Below, in pieces: positions 24,028 through 32,222 of a stretch of 64,000 bases of DNA. Every line of letters starts with the position of its first letter. Positions within the stretch are counted from its first letter, which is position 1. The stretch is from DTKD01 sp050948905 (lineage in GTDB: Bacteria; Armatimonadota; UBA5829). A program made the translations under genes and the position numbers. The notes beneath the pieces were generated by a model, which searched no databases, was not told where the DNA came from, and saw only the letters and a list, made by a program, of their open reading frames with translations. The stretch covers positions 1,302,001 through 1,366,000 of the forward strand of contig JBMNES010000001.1 in NCBI GenBank assembly GCA_050948905.1, written 5' to 3'.

Positions 24028-24555
24028 TTGGCTCAGTCTGCCGTTTTGCCCGATCCCGGGTCCAAGGCCGGGCGCCATTTCAGCCGGATTCAGCAGATTA
24101 TCGAGGAATATGGAGCGACGGAAAGCGCTCTGATCCCCATTTTGCAGAAGGTACAGGAAGAATATCGATACCTGCCGGAGGAGATTCTCACATTTGTCGC
24201 CACCGCGCTGGACATCCCGCCGGCCACGGTATATGGTGTGGCGACGTTTTATGCGCAATTTTCACTCGAACCCAAAGGCAAGCATATCATTAAATGCTGC
24301 GATGGCACTGCCTGCCACGTGCGAAAAAACCAGGCCATCATAGACGCAGTCAATCAGCGACTCGACCTGCAAAAAGGGCAGAAAACCACCAGCGACCACC
24401 TCTTTACATTTGAGATAGTAAGCTGCATCGGCGCCTGCGCGCTGGCCCCGGCGGTTGTAATAGACGGCCATGTCTACGGCCAGACAACTGCAGAAAAAAT
24501 AGTCGCGGCTATCGATGAGATCGAAGAGGCAGATAAGGCGGAGGTCGCACAATGA
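24028..24555 (+). CDS. hydC: Bifurcating [FeFe]-hydrogenase subunit HydC (NuoE-like [2Fe-2S] protein)
   Basis: The 175-aa product is a NuoE/HydC thioredoxin-like ferredoxin. The four [2Fe-2S] ligands are in CCDGTACHVRKN and CIGACALAP. It normally passes electrons between HydB and the other subunits of the NAD- and ferredoxin-dependent hydrogenase. The N-terminal helical part (IIEEYGATESALIPILQKVQ, ATVYGVATFYAQF) is typical. TTG 24028 is preferred because GGAGG (24015-24019) lies 8 nt upstream; the TTG at 24013 overlaps that site. Its stop overlaps the hydB ATG (ATGA). Confidence 0.9.
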   Translation: MAQSAVLPDPGSKAGRHFSRIQQIIEEYGATESALIPILQKVQEEYRYLPEEILTFVATALDIPPATVYGVATFYAQFSLEPKGKHIIKCCDGTACHVRKNQAIIDAVNQRLDLQKGQKTTSDHLFTFEIVSCIGACALAPAVVIDGHVYGQTTAEKIVAAIDEIEEADKAEVAQ

Positions 24556-26441
24556 CACCATTTGCAAAGCTCAACTCACCGGCTGAACTCGATTCGCTGA
24601 AGCGAAAAGCCGTCGCCGCCATTAAAGGGTGCGCCACTCGCGTGCTGGTCTGCGGAGGCACGGGGTGTATGGCAAACGGCAGCCCTGCGGTGCTCGAAGC
24701 GCTGCAGAAGGCGCTGGACAAGCACGAGGTGCCGGTGCGCGCCGATATTATGAACGAAGACGACGAGAAAGCTATCACCATCGGCTATAGCGGCTGCCCC
24801 GGCTACTGCCAGGTCGGCCCAATTGTGCGGATTTTGCCGGCAGATTATTTCTATACGCAGGTCAAACCCGAAGACGCAGAAGATATCGTCACCCAGACCG
24901 TTCTCAACGGCCAGCCCGTCGAGCGGCTTCTGTTCAAAGACGAAAAGGCCAGCTACCCGACCCGCGACGAGCTTCCTTTCTATAAGGATCAGGTCAACGT
25001 GGTGTTGGCCGACTGCGGTGTCATCGAGCCGGGTGACATTAGAGACTACATATCACGCGACGGATACAGGGCCCTGGCCGAGGCGCTGTTCGGGCTTACC
25101 CCGGAGGCAGTTGTCTCTGAGATCACCGAGTCCGGCCTGAGAGGTCGCGGCGGGGCAGGGTTCTCGACTGGCCGCAAGTGGGGATTCACGCAAGTCGTCA
25201 AAAGCGACAAGAAATACATAGTCTGCAACGCCGACGAAGGCGACCCCGGCGCGTTTATGGACGAAAGCATCATGGAGGGCAACCCCCACGCGCTGCTGGA
25301 GGGGATGGCCATAGCCGGTTACGCGATAGGAGCCGACGAAGGTTATATCTATGTGAGGGCTGAATATCCGCTCGCCATCGAACGCCTGCGCACCGCTATC
25401 TCACAGGCGGAGCAGGCGGGATTGCTCGGCGATAAAATCCTCGGCGGGCCGTTCTCTTTCCATATACATATAAAGGAAGGCGCGGGCGCGTTTGTCTGCG
25501 GAGAAGAAACCGCCCTTATCAGCTCAATTGAAGGTCACAGGGGAATGCCCAGACCCAAGCCGCCGTTCCCGGCCAATTCTGGTCTGTGGGGCAAGCCGAC
25601 CGTGGTAAACAACGTCGAGACCTTCGCCAACGTCTCCCGGATTATCCTGAACGGGGCGGAGTGGTTCCGCAGCTTCGGAATCGAGAAGTCCCCCGGAACT
25701 AAGGTATTTGCTCTTACAGGAGACGTCGTCAACACAGGTTTGATTGAGGTCCCGATGGGCACTACCGTCGGAGACGTCGTCTTTAAGATCGGCGGCGGCA
25801 TTCGAACCGGCAAGAAGTTCAAGGCAGTTCAGATCGGTGGCCCTTCCGGTGCGTGTCTTACTGAGGAGCATCTCGATCTGCCGCTGGACTACGATTCCCT
25901 GCGATCTGTCGGCGCGATGGTCGGCAGCGGCGGGCTTGTGGTTATGGACGAGTCCACCTGTATGGTCGAAATCGCCAGGTTCTTTATGAGCTTCACCCAG
26001 AAGGAATCCTGCGGCAAGTGCGTGTTGTGCCGGGAGGGAACCAGACGCATGCTCGATATTCTCGAAAAGATCGTCGCAGGCCGCGGCAAGGTGGAGGACA
26101 TCGGACTTCTTGAGGAACTGGCGCTGACGGTGCGGGACGGCTCGCTGTGCGGGCTTGGCAAATCGGCCCCGAACCCGGTCATATCGACGCTGAAGCACTT
26201 CCGCGACGAGTACCTGGCCCACATCGTCGACGGCGTCTGCCCGGCCGGGCAGTGCGACGCTTTCAGAAGTTACTCTATCATCGAAGATAAGTGTAAGGGC
26301 TGCGGTCTTTGCGCGAAGAAGTGCCCGACGGGCGCGATCACCGGCGAGCTTAAGAAGCCTTACGTCATCAATCCGGATCTGTGCACCAAGTGCGGGGTAT
26401 GTGCCGACGTGTGCAAGTTCGACGCAGTGGTGCTTAGTTAA
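24552..26441 (+). CDS. hydB: Bifurcating [FeFe]-hydrogenase subunit HydB (NuoF-like, FMN)
   Basis: The 629-aa flavoprotein oxidises NADH or reduces NAD+ and, in family members, is the site of flavin-based bifurcation. Domains in order: a thioredoxin-like [2Fe-2S] domain (CGGTGCMANG near 35 and CPGYCQVGP near 80), the FMN/NADH fold with GRGGAGFSTGRKW (about 198-210) and EGDPGAFMDES-type nucleotide contacts, the [4Fe-4S] motif SCGKCVLCREGTRRM (about 483-497), and a C-terminal two-cluster ferredoxin (CKGCGLCAKKCP, CTKCGVCADVCK). This is the standard HydB plan. ATG 24552 overlaps the hydC stop. Confidence 0.92.
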   Translation: MTPFAKLNSPAELDSLKRKAVAAIKGCATRVLVCGGTGCMANGSPAVLEALQKALDKHEVPVRADIMNEDDEKAITIGYSGCPGYCQVGPIVRILPADYFYTQVKPEDAEDIVTQTVLNGQPVERLLFKDEKASYPTRDELPFYKDQVNVVLADCGVIEPGDIRDYISRDGYRALAEALFGLTPEAVVSEITESGLRGRGGAGFSTGRKWGFTQVVKSDKKYIVCNADEGDPGAFMDESIMEGNPHALLEGMAIAGYAIGADEGYIYVRAEYPLAIERLRTAISQAEQAGLLGDKILGGPFSFHIHIKEGAGAFVCGEETALISSIEGHRGMPRPKPPFPANSGLWGKPTVVNNVETFANVSRIILNGAEWFRSFGIEKSPGTKVFALTGDVVNTGLIEVPMGTTVGDVVFKIGGGIRTGKKFKAVQIGGPSGACLTEEHLDLPLDYDSLRSVGAMVGSGGLVVMDESTCMVEIARFFMSFTQKESCGKCVLCREGTRRMLDILEKIVAGRGKVEDIGLLEELALTVRDGSLCGLGKSAPNPVISTLKHFRDEYLAHIVDGVCPAGQCDAFRSYSIIEDKCKGCGLCAKKCPTGAITGELKKPYVINPDLCTKCGVCADVCKFDAVVLS

Positions 26442-26451
26442 GGAGTATTAA

Positions 26452-28491
26452 ATGGAAGGATATATAACCATTGATGGGGCTCAGACCCCGATAAACGGAT
26501 GCAAAAACCTGTTGGAGGTCATTCGCGCATCCGGCATCGAACTGCCGACGTTCTGTTATCACTCCGAGCTGTCCGTCTACGGCGCCTGCCGGATGTGCAT
26601 CGTTGACATCGAGGGTAGGGGAATACAGGCATCGTGCTCTACCCCGCCTGAAGACGGTATGGTGGTGCATACGCACACCGAGCAGGTGATGAGGATCCGC
26701 AGAATGGCGCTTGAACTGCTGCTTGCCAACCATCACGGCAACTGTCAGACCTGCGGCAAGAACACTCAATGCAGACTACAGGAACTTGCCCAGAAACTCG
26801 GCGTCAAGGACGTCAGATTCGAAGAAGTCAACGACGTGGTGCCGATCGACGATCTCAATCAATCCATAGTGCGCGACCCCAATAAGTGCATACTCTGCGG
26901 GGACTGCGTGCGGATGTGCAAAGAGGTGCAGGGTATAGGGGTGCTGGATTTTGTCGGCAGGGGCAGCGACGTACGCGTCAGCCCGGCTTTTAAGAAGAAT
27001 CTTCACGAGGTCGAATGCGTCTACTGCGGACAGTGCGCATCGGTATGCCCCACAGGCGCTCTTACAATTAAGAGCCAGACCGACGAAGTCTGGAAGGCAA
27101 TCAACGACCCGACCAAGACGGTTGTAGTCCAGATTGCGCCGGCGGTTCGAGCGGCGGTCGCTCAGGCCTACGGAATTCCTGGTGGGGAGCACGCCATCGG
27201 CAAGACAGTCACCGCTTTACGCCGGCTGGGGTTTGATAAGGTATACGATACATCCTTCGCCGCTGACCTTACCACGGTCGAGGAAGCCACAGAATTTCTT
27301 GGCAGAGTGGCAAAGGGTGAGAAACTGCCGCAGTTTACGAGCTGCTGCCCGGCGTGGGTGAAGTATGTCGAGCAGTTCTACCCGGACTATATTTCCAACC
27401 TATCTTCGTGTAAAAGCCCGCAGCAGATGTTCGGTTCGCTGGCAAAGCAGTTCTATGTCGATCACGAAGGCACGAAGCGAGAGGATTTGTATGTAGTCTC
27501 CATCATGCCCTGCACGGCTAAGAAGTTCGAGGCCAACAGACCGGAGTTCGCAGTCGATGGCGACCCGGACATCAACGCTGTTCTCTCTACTCAGGAACTG
27601 ATTAGTATGTTCGATCAGGCCGGAATCAAGGTCGCTAACCTGGCGCCGGATTCGATGGATCTGCCGTTCGGTTTCAAGACCGGGGCAGGGATCATCTTCG
27701 GAGCGAGCGGTGGGGTAGCAGAGGCGGTGTTGCGAATGGCATCTGCAGGGGCCAGCACCGACGGCAAATCTGCCCCTATGGAGTTCCGCGAGGTCAGAGG
27801 CCTGGAGGGCATCAAAGAAGCCTCGGTAACGGTTGGAGACAAGACTCTGAAGCTGGCAGTTCTCAGCGGGTTGGCCAATGCGGGGCAGGTTCTTGAGAGG
27901 ATCAAAGCCGGTGAGGTTGACTATGACATAATCGAGGTTATGGCGTGCAGAGGCGGGTGTATCGGCGGCGGCGGCCAGCCTTTGCCTAACGATATGGAAG
28001 CTCGCGAGGAGCGAAAGGCTACACTGTACGATTGCGACGCGATTATGCCGCTGCACAATGCGGCCGATAATCCTTATATCAAAGAGTGCTATTCGACTTT
28101 GTTGCAGGAACCAAACAGCTCCATTGCACACAAACTGCTGCATACGGGCTATAGATCCAGAAGAAGAATAGAAGGTGAAGACCTCGATCTCACCGACGAT
28201 CAGGCCGGAACCAAGACCCCGGTTTCGGTGTGTATCGGCACCAACTGCTACTTGCGCGGTTCTTATGACACCCTGCGCAAGCTCATAGACAAGGCTCGCG
28301 ATGCGGGGCTCGCCGGTAAGATCGATTTCAAGGCGACGTTCTGCTTCGAGAAGTGCAAGGCCAGCCCCAATGTGCAGGTCGGAGATACGGTCTATGGCGG
28401 AATCACCCCGGATAAGATCGACGAGTTCTTTGAGGAGACGATCAAGCCGGCTGCCGAGGGCGCGTCCAAAGCGGAAAAGCTGGAGGTCTAG
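26452..28491 (+). CDS. hydA: [FeFe]-hydrogenase catalytic subunit HydA, group A, with C-terminal [2Fe-2S] domain
   Basis: The 679-aa enzyme makes or uses H2 at an H-cluster. Order: plant-type [2Fe-2S] domain (CYHSELSVYGACRMC...C), His-Cys cluster helix (HHGNCQTCGKNTQC), two [4Fe-4S] motifs (CILCGDCVRMC, CVYCGQCASVCP). The H-cluster motifs are canonical: L1 TSCCPAWV (about 300), L2 MPCTAKKFE (about 355) and L3 EVMACRGGCIGGGGQP (about 500). A thioredoxin-like [2Fe-2S] tail follows (CIGTNCYLRG, CFEKCKASP). With HydB and HydC this is the trimeric NADH/ferredoxin-coupled, probably bifurcating, group A3-type enzyme. ATG 26452 has AAGGAG upstream; the gap to hydB is 10 nt. Confidence 0.95.
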   Translation: MEGYITIDGAQTPINGCKNLLEVIRASGIELPTFCYHSELSVYGACRMCIVDIEGRGIQASCSTPPEDGMVVHTHTEQVMRIRRMALELLLANHHGNCQTCGKNTQCRLQELAQKLGVKDVRFEEVNDVVPIDDLNQSIVRDPNKCILCGDCVRMCKEVQGIGVLDFVGRGSDVRVSPAFKKNLHEVECVYCGQCASVCPTGALTIKSQTDEVWKAINDPTKTVVVQIAPAVRAAVAQAYGIPGGEHAIGKTVTALRRLGFDKVYDTSFAADLTTVEEATEFLGRVAKGEKLPQFTSCCPAWVKYVEQFYPDYISNLSSCKSPQQMFGSLAKQFYVDHEGTKREDLYVVSIMPCTAKKFEANRPEFAVDGDPDINAVLSTQELISMFDQAGIKVANLAPDSMDLPFGFKTGAGIIFGASGGVAEAVLRMASAGASTDGKSAPMEFREVRGLEGIKEASVTVGDKTLKLAVLSGLANAGQVLERIKAGEVDYDIIEVMACRGGCIGGGGQPLPNDMEAREERKATLYDCDAIMPLHNAADNPYIKECYSTLLQEPNSSIAHKLLHTGYRSRRRIEGEDLDLTDDQAGTKTPVSVCIGTNCYLRGSYDTLRKLIDKARDAGLAGKIDFKATFCFEKCKASPNVQVGDTVYGGITPDKIDEFFEETIKPAAEGASKAEKLEV

Positions 28492-28494
28492 CCA

Positions 28495-28743
28495 GTGATA
28501 ACGGTAAAATGCTGCGTCGGTAGTTCGTGTCACATCAGAGGCGGCGCCAAGACTATGAAGGTGCTCAAAGCCCTGATTGACGAGCACAATCTGGCCGAAG
28601 AAGTGGATCTGGCCGCTGATTTGTGTCTGGATAATTGTATCCAGGCGCCGAATGTGGTGGTAGACGGCGTCACTTACGGCGGAATCACGCCGGATAAAGC
28701 GGAGACGTTCTTCTTCGAGCATATACTGAGGCGAGCACAGTGA
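28495..28743 (+). CDS. Stand-alone thioredoxin-like [2Fe-2S] ferredoxin, copy of the HydA tail
   Basis: The 82-aa protein has four Cys in two pairs (CCVGSSCHIRG and CLDNCIQAPN), as in NuoE-type ferredoxins. It shares VTYGGITPDKAETFF with the end of HydA (VYGGITPDKIDEFF), so it probably arose from that domain by tandem duplication. GTG 28495 has GGAGG about 8 nt before it, inside the end of hydA. It likely carries electrons within the operon, possibly to the sensory hydrogenase whose GTG overlaps its stop. Confidence 0.85.
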   Translation: MITVKCCVGSSCHIRGGAKTMKVLKALIDEHNLAEEVDLAADLCLDNCIQAPNVVVDGVTYGGITPDKAETFFFEHILRRAQ

Positions 28744-30482
28744 ATACAGGAATTATATCCACCAACAAGGCGAGATGCAGAGATTGCTATCGCTGTGTGC
28801 GGATTTGTCCGGTGAAGGCCATCCGCATTTCCGAGGGCCAGGCGCAGGTTGACCCCGCCCGCTGCCTGGCCTGCGGAACCTGCGTGCGCGAATGTCCGCA
28901 AAACGCCAAACAGGTCAGGGATGATCTTGCACAGGCGCAGGAACTGATCGGGACTGGGCGTGTCATCGCGTCGGTCGCGCCGTCGTATGTGGCAGCTTTT
29001 CCCGACTATGGTGGAGGTTTGTTTCCTGCTGTATTAAAAAAACTGGGGTTTGATATGGTCACGGAGACGGCGGTTGGGGCGGAGTTGGTGGCTCGCGAGA
29101 CGGCGAAGGTGGTCGCAGACGAGCCTCAGCCTCATATCGCCTCGGCTTGTCCGGTGCTGGTCGATTTGATAGTCAAATATCATCCAGACCTGCTCGGCAA
29201 CCTGGCGCCGGTAGTCTCTCCGATGATTGCGCATGCCCGGCATTTGAAGGCCACATACGGTCAGGATACAAAGGTCGTTTTCATCGGGCCTTGTTCAGCC
29301 AAAAAAGCTGAGGCAGAGCAGCCGGATCTGGCGGGGGATGTCGATGTTGTGCTGACATTCGAGGAACTCCGCGCCTGGATAGATTCTGCGAACATTAGAA
29401 AAGATCAGCTAAGATCAGTCGAAATGGACGATATTCCCGCGTCGCTGGCCCGGTTATTCCCTCTTGAGGGCGGGTTGGCCGAAGCCGCATCTATGCAACC
29501 GGACCTTCTAAGGCAGGATTTTGTCGCGCTTTCGGGCAGCGAGCAGGTCTCCGAAATGCTGGAAAATCTGAAAAACGGCAGCACAGTAAAGCTGTTCGAA
29601 GCGCTTTACTGCCCTGGCGGTTGTATCAACGGCGCGTGCTTTGGAGATGGCAAGGACATATTCAGAAGACGCAATCAGATACTACAGCATCAGAAACGCT
29701 CGGCCAGGGATGAGGACACACCCGATTTCGACGCCGTTATGGAAAACGTCGACCTGCGGCGCGCCTACAGTGAGACCGTTATAGACCAACCGGATATAAC
29801 AGAAGAGGCCATCAGAACGGTGCTCGCCAGGACAGGCAAAATCACCCCGGACGATGAGCTTAATTGCGGCGCATGCGGATATCCATCGTGTCGCGCTAAT
29901 GCTATCGCCGTGCTGTCGGGGATGGCGGAACACACCATGTGCATTCCGTGGATGAGAAAAGTCGCCGAGCGCAAGGCAGACCAGATTATTGACAACAGCC
30001 CGAACGGGATTGTTATAGTGGATTCTTCGCTGCGGGTGGTCGATTTCAACGCGGCTTTTGCGGATCTGTTCTCCTGCACAAAGGGGATCATAGGCAAGCC
30101 GCTGTCGACGCTTATGGATACGGGTGATTTCGAGAAGGTCCTGGCACGGGCTGTGGATAGAATCGTCAGCAAGGACGTTTCATTCCCGGCTTATCATGTC
30201 AGCGCCAGCCTGAATGTCTACAGAATCGAGCATGAGGCATTGGTGGTCGGTATCCTTGCCAATGTGGACAAGGGCACCGAAGGGCTGAGCCGTCTCGATC
30301 ATATCCGCGAAGAGACCCTTTCTCACGCTGAGGAAGTCATTCAGAAGCAGATGCTTATGGCACAGGAGATCGCGGGGATTTTGGGTGAGACGACCAGCGA
30401 GACCAGGGTACTGCTGCGCAAACTAACCGAACTGATGAAGGAATCCGACGAAAACGGCGGTGGTGCCGATAAATCGCAATGA
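28740..30482 (+). CDS. Sensory [FeFe]-hydrogenase-like protein with PAS domain (HydS/HfsB type)
   Basis: The 580-aa protein has a two-cluster ferredoxin (CRDCYRCVRICP, CLACGTCVRECP), a diverged H-cluster domain, an Fe-S domain (CGACGYPSCRANA, about 378-390) and a PAS domain (about 415-510, IIDNSPNGIVIVDSS). L1 is ASACPVLV instead of TSCCPxW, so the proton-transfer Cys is Ala; L2 is GPCSAKKAE; L3 is ALYCPGGCINGACF, lacking GGGQP. Such changes mark group C sensory enzymes, thought to sense H2 or redox state. Its GTG overlaps the ferredoxin stop, and its stop overlaps the phosphatase ATG, so it likely signals through that phosphatase. Confidence 0.88.
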   Translation: MNTGIISTNKARCRDCYRCVRICPVKAIRISEGQAQVDPARCLACGTCVRECPQNAKQVRDDLAQAQELIGTGRVIASVAPSYVAAFPDYGGGLFPAVLKKLGFDMVTETAVGAELVARETAKVVADEPQPHIASACPVLVDLIVKYHPDLLGNLAPVVSPMIAHARHLKATYGQDTKVVFIGPCSAKKAEAEQPDLAGDVDVVLTFEELRAWIDSANIRKDQLRSVEMDDIPASLARLFPLEGGLAEAASMQPDLLRQDFVALSGSEQVSEMLENLKNGSTVKLFEALYCPGGCINGACFGDGKDIFRRRNQILQHQKRSARDEDTPDFDAVMENVDLRRAYSETVIDQPDITEEAIRTVLARTGKITPDDELNCGACGYPSCRANAIAVLSGMAEHTMCIPWMRKVAERKADQIIDNSPNGIVIVDSSLRVVDFNAAFADLFSCTKGIIGKPLSTLMDTGDFEKVLARAVDRIVSKDVSFPAYHVSASLNVYRIEHEALVVGILANVDKGTEGLSRLDHIREETLSHAEEVIQKQMLMAQEIAGILGETTSETRVLLRKLTELMKESDENGGGADKSQ

Positions 30483-31624
30483 AAAAATACGCTGTGGATG
30501 TAACCTCTCGCCAGTTTTCTAAAAACGGCGAGGATATATGCGGGGACGCGATAAAAATATCCCGAACGCCGGACTCGACGATCATCGTGATGTCCGACGG
30601 ATTAGGCAGTGGTGTCAAGGCCAATGTGCTGGCCACGATGACCGTCGAACTTGCGACGGGGTTGTTTTCAGGTGAGTTATCGCTTCAGGAGATTATGGAG
30701 ACGCTGATCGCGACCCTGCCGGTCTGCAAGTGGCGCAACATCGCCTATTCCACATTTTCTATCGTAAGAATCTACGACACGGGTCACGTTACGGTGGCTC
30801 AATATGATTCCCCGACCTTGCTGCATTTGCGTGGCGGTGTAAAGCCGGCGGCGATTAAGAGTATTGAGCGCAGCATAATGGATCGCAGCATACACGAGTC
30901 GCACTTCCGGTTGAACCCCGATGACGCGGTGATGATGTTCAGCGATGGCATTGTCTACGCGGGAGTGGGTGAGGGGTTGCCTATGGGCTGGCAGGAGGAT
31001 GGCATTCTTGAATACGTCTCCCAGGCCGCACCGGAGCTTTGCGATTGCACGCAGATTGCCGACAGCGTTGCGCAGACCGCCCTTGGATTCTGGCACGAGA
31101 GGCCCGGCGACGACGGAACCGTGCTTTGTGCGCGGTATCGTAAAGCCGAGAATGCTACTCTGCTTACTGGCCCTCCGGGGAATCGCGACCACGTAAAACG
31201 TATGCTCCGCGACTTTATGGCCACCAGGGGCCGGAAATTAGTCTGCGGCGGCACCACTTCGCATCTGCTTGCGGATCATCTGGACGAAAAACTGGTCCCT
31301 GATGAGCGATATATAGACACTGATCTGCCGCCTATAGCCAGGCTGGATGGGGTGGATCTAGTGACTGAGGGAATATTGACCCTGAGCCGCGCATCGGAAT
31401 ACCTGGCTAAGGGCCGACCGGAGGGCAGGATGGATGCCGCCACGGCTTTGCTGGATCACCTTGAGGCGGTGGACGGCATAACCTTTATGGTCGGCACCGC
31501 GAGAAACCCTGCTCATCAAAACACAGGTCTGCCGGATTCGATATTTTTGAGGCGTACGGTAATAGAAAATCTCGCCAAACGCCTGGAATCTCTGGGCAAA
31601 GAGACGGAGTTGAAGTTTTATTGA
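30479..31624 (+). CDS. SpoIIE/PP2C-family serine phosphatase, output of the sensory hydrogenase
   Basis: The 381-aa product has PP2C/SpoIIE metal-binding motifs: MSDGLGSGVKAN (about 38-49), MMFSDGIVYAG (about 143-153) and RPGDDGTVLCARY (about 203-215). About 150 further residues follow with SKYL-like helices and no known motif; homologues next to sensory hydrogenases have similar length. ATG 30479 overlaps the upstream TGA (ATGA). Known relatives in hydrogenase operons of fermentative anaerobes are thought to relay the PAS/H-cluster signal by protein dephosphorylation; the target is not visible here. Confidence 0.85.
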   Translation: MKKYAVDVTSRQFSKNGEDICGDAIKISRTPDSTIIVMSDGLGSGVKANVLATMTVELATGLFSGELSLQEIMETLIATLPVCKWRNIAYSTFSIVRIYDTGHVTVAQYDSPTLLHLRGGVKPAAIKSIERSIMDRSIHESHFRLNPDDAVMMFSDGIVYAGVGEGLPMGWQEDGILEYVSQAAPELCDCTQIADSVAQTALGFWHERPGDDGTVLCARYRKAENATLLTGPPGNRDHVKRMLRDFMATRGRKLVCGGTTSHLLADHLDEKLVPDERYIDTDLPPIARLDGVDLVTEGILTLSRASEYLAKGRPEGRMDAATALLDHLEAVDGITFMVGTARNPAHQNTGLPDSIFLRRTVIENLAKRLESLGKETELKFY

Positions 31625-31659
31625 TGTGGCTCTGCCAATCCGCACTGCCCTCGTGTCAC

Positions 31660-31990
31660 GCCACGCCACCTCCCCTGTCATTCCGCGTCACCCCTCTGTC
31701 ATTCCACGCCCCTCTGTCATTCCTCGTCACCCCTTCTGTCATTCCGCGCGCAGTCGCGGAATCCACGGCGAGAACAGGCGTAGCAACGAGATCCTGCGAC
31801 TTCGCGCAGGATGACAATTATTGATGGCGGCGATTCGGAGATCACCGCGAATCGGGTTTTGAGGTGGCAATTCGGAGATTGCCACCTATCGGTTACCCCA
31901 CGTCACTCCACGCCACCACCCTTGTCATTCCGCGTCACCCCTTCAGTCATTCCGCGCGCAGTCGCGGAATCCACGCAGAGCCCCGCATGA
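31660..31990 (+). repeat. Gene-free stretch with GTCATTCCGCG half-site arrays, composite hairpins and CTCCGA palindromes
   Basis: No gene is seen from 31625 to 32222. GTCATTCC units start at 31677, 31698 and 31716, and the full composite follows at 31738-31815: GTCATTCCGCGCGCAGTCGC hairpin, linker, GATCCTGCG-ACTT-CGCGCAGG hairpin, ATGAC. Next are an imperfect GCGGCGATTCGGAG palindrome (31826-31848) and AGGTGGCAAT-TCGGAG-ATTGCCACCT (31862-31887). A second short array, half-site 31924 then full hairpin 31946-31974, closes it. The rest (31990-32200) shows nothing clear except the rpsA ribosome-binding site. Confidence 0.8.
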
Positions 31991-32222
31991 ATTATATTTT
32001 ATTCCGTTGCCTGCAGATTAAATTTGACGTGGCGGAGCCAACCGTTTATATTATTAGATGCGGGATACCGCTAGCTGGATCCGTACAGCTTGCCGGCAAG
32101 CGCCCGCATTAACTTATGCCGGCACTGACCAGCCTCCCGGGCTTACGGAAATCTGGGTCTGGGATGACTAACCCGCGAGAGCCCCACAGCGTGCGGCTTG
32201 TTCGCGAAGAGGAGTGTTTTCG

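Noticed and set aside
24552..26441. hydC-hydB-hydA as part of respiratory complex I (nuoE-F-G)
   Set aside because: The catalytic subunit has intact H-cluster motifs L1-L3, and no other nuo genes follow.
27400..28722. 440-codon minus-strand frame in the hydA region
   Set aside because: It is the reverse of hydA and the ferredoxin gene, whose motifs are complete. No ribosome-binding site or family.
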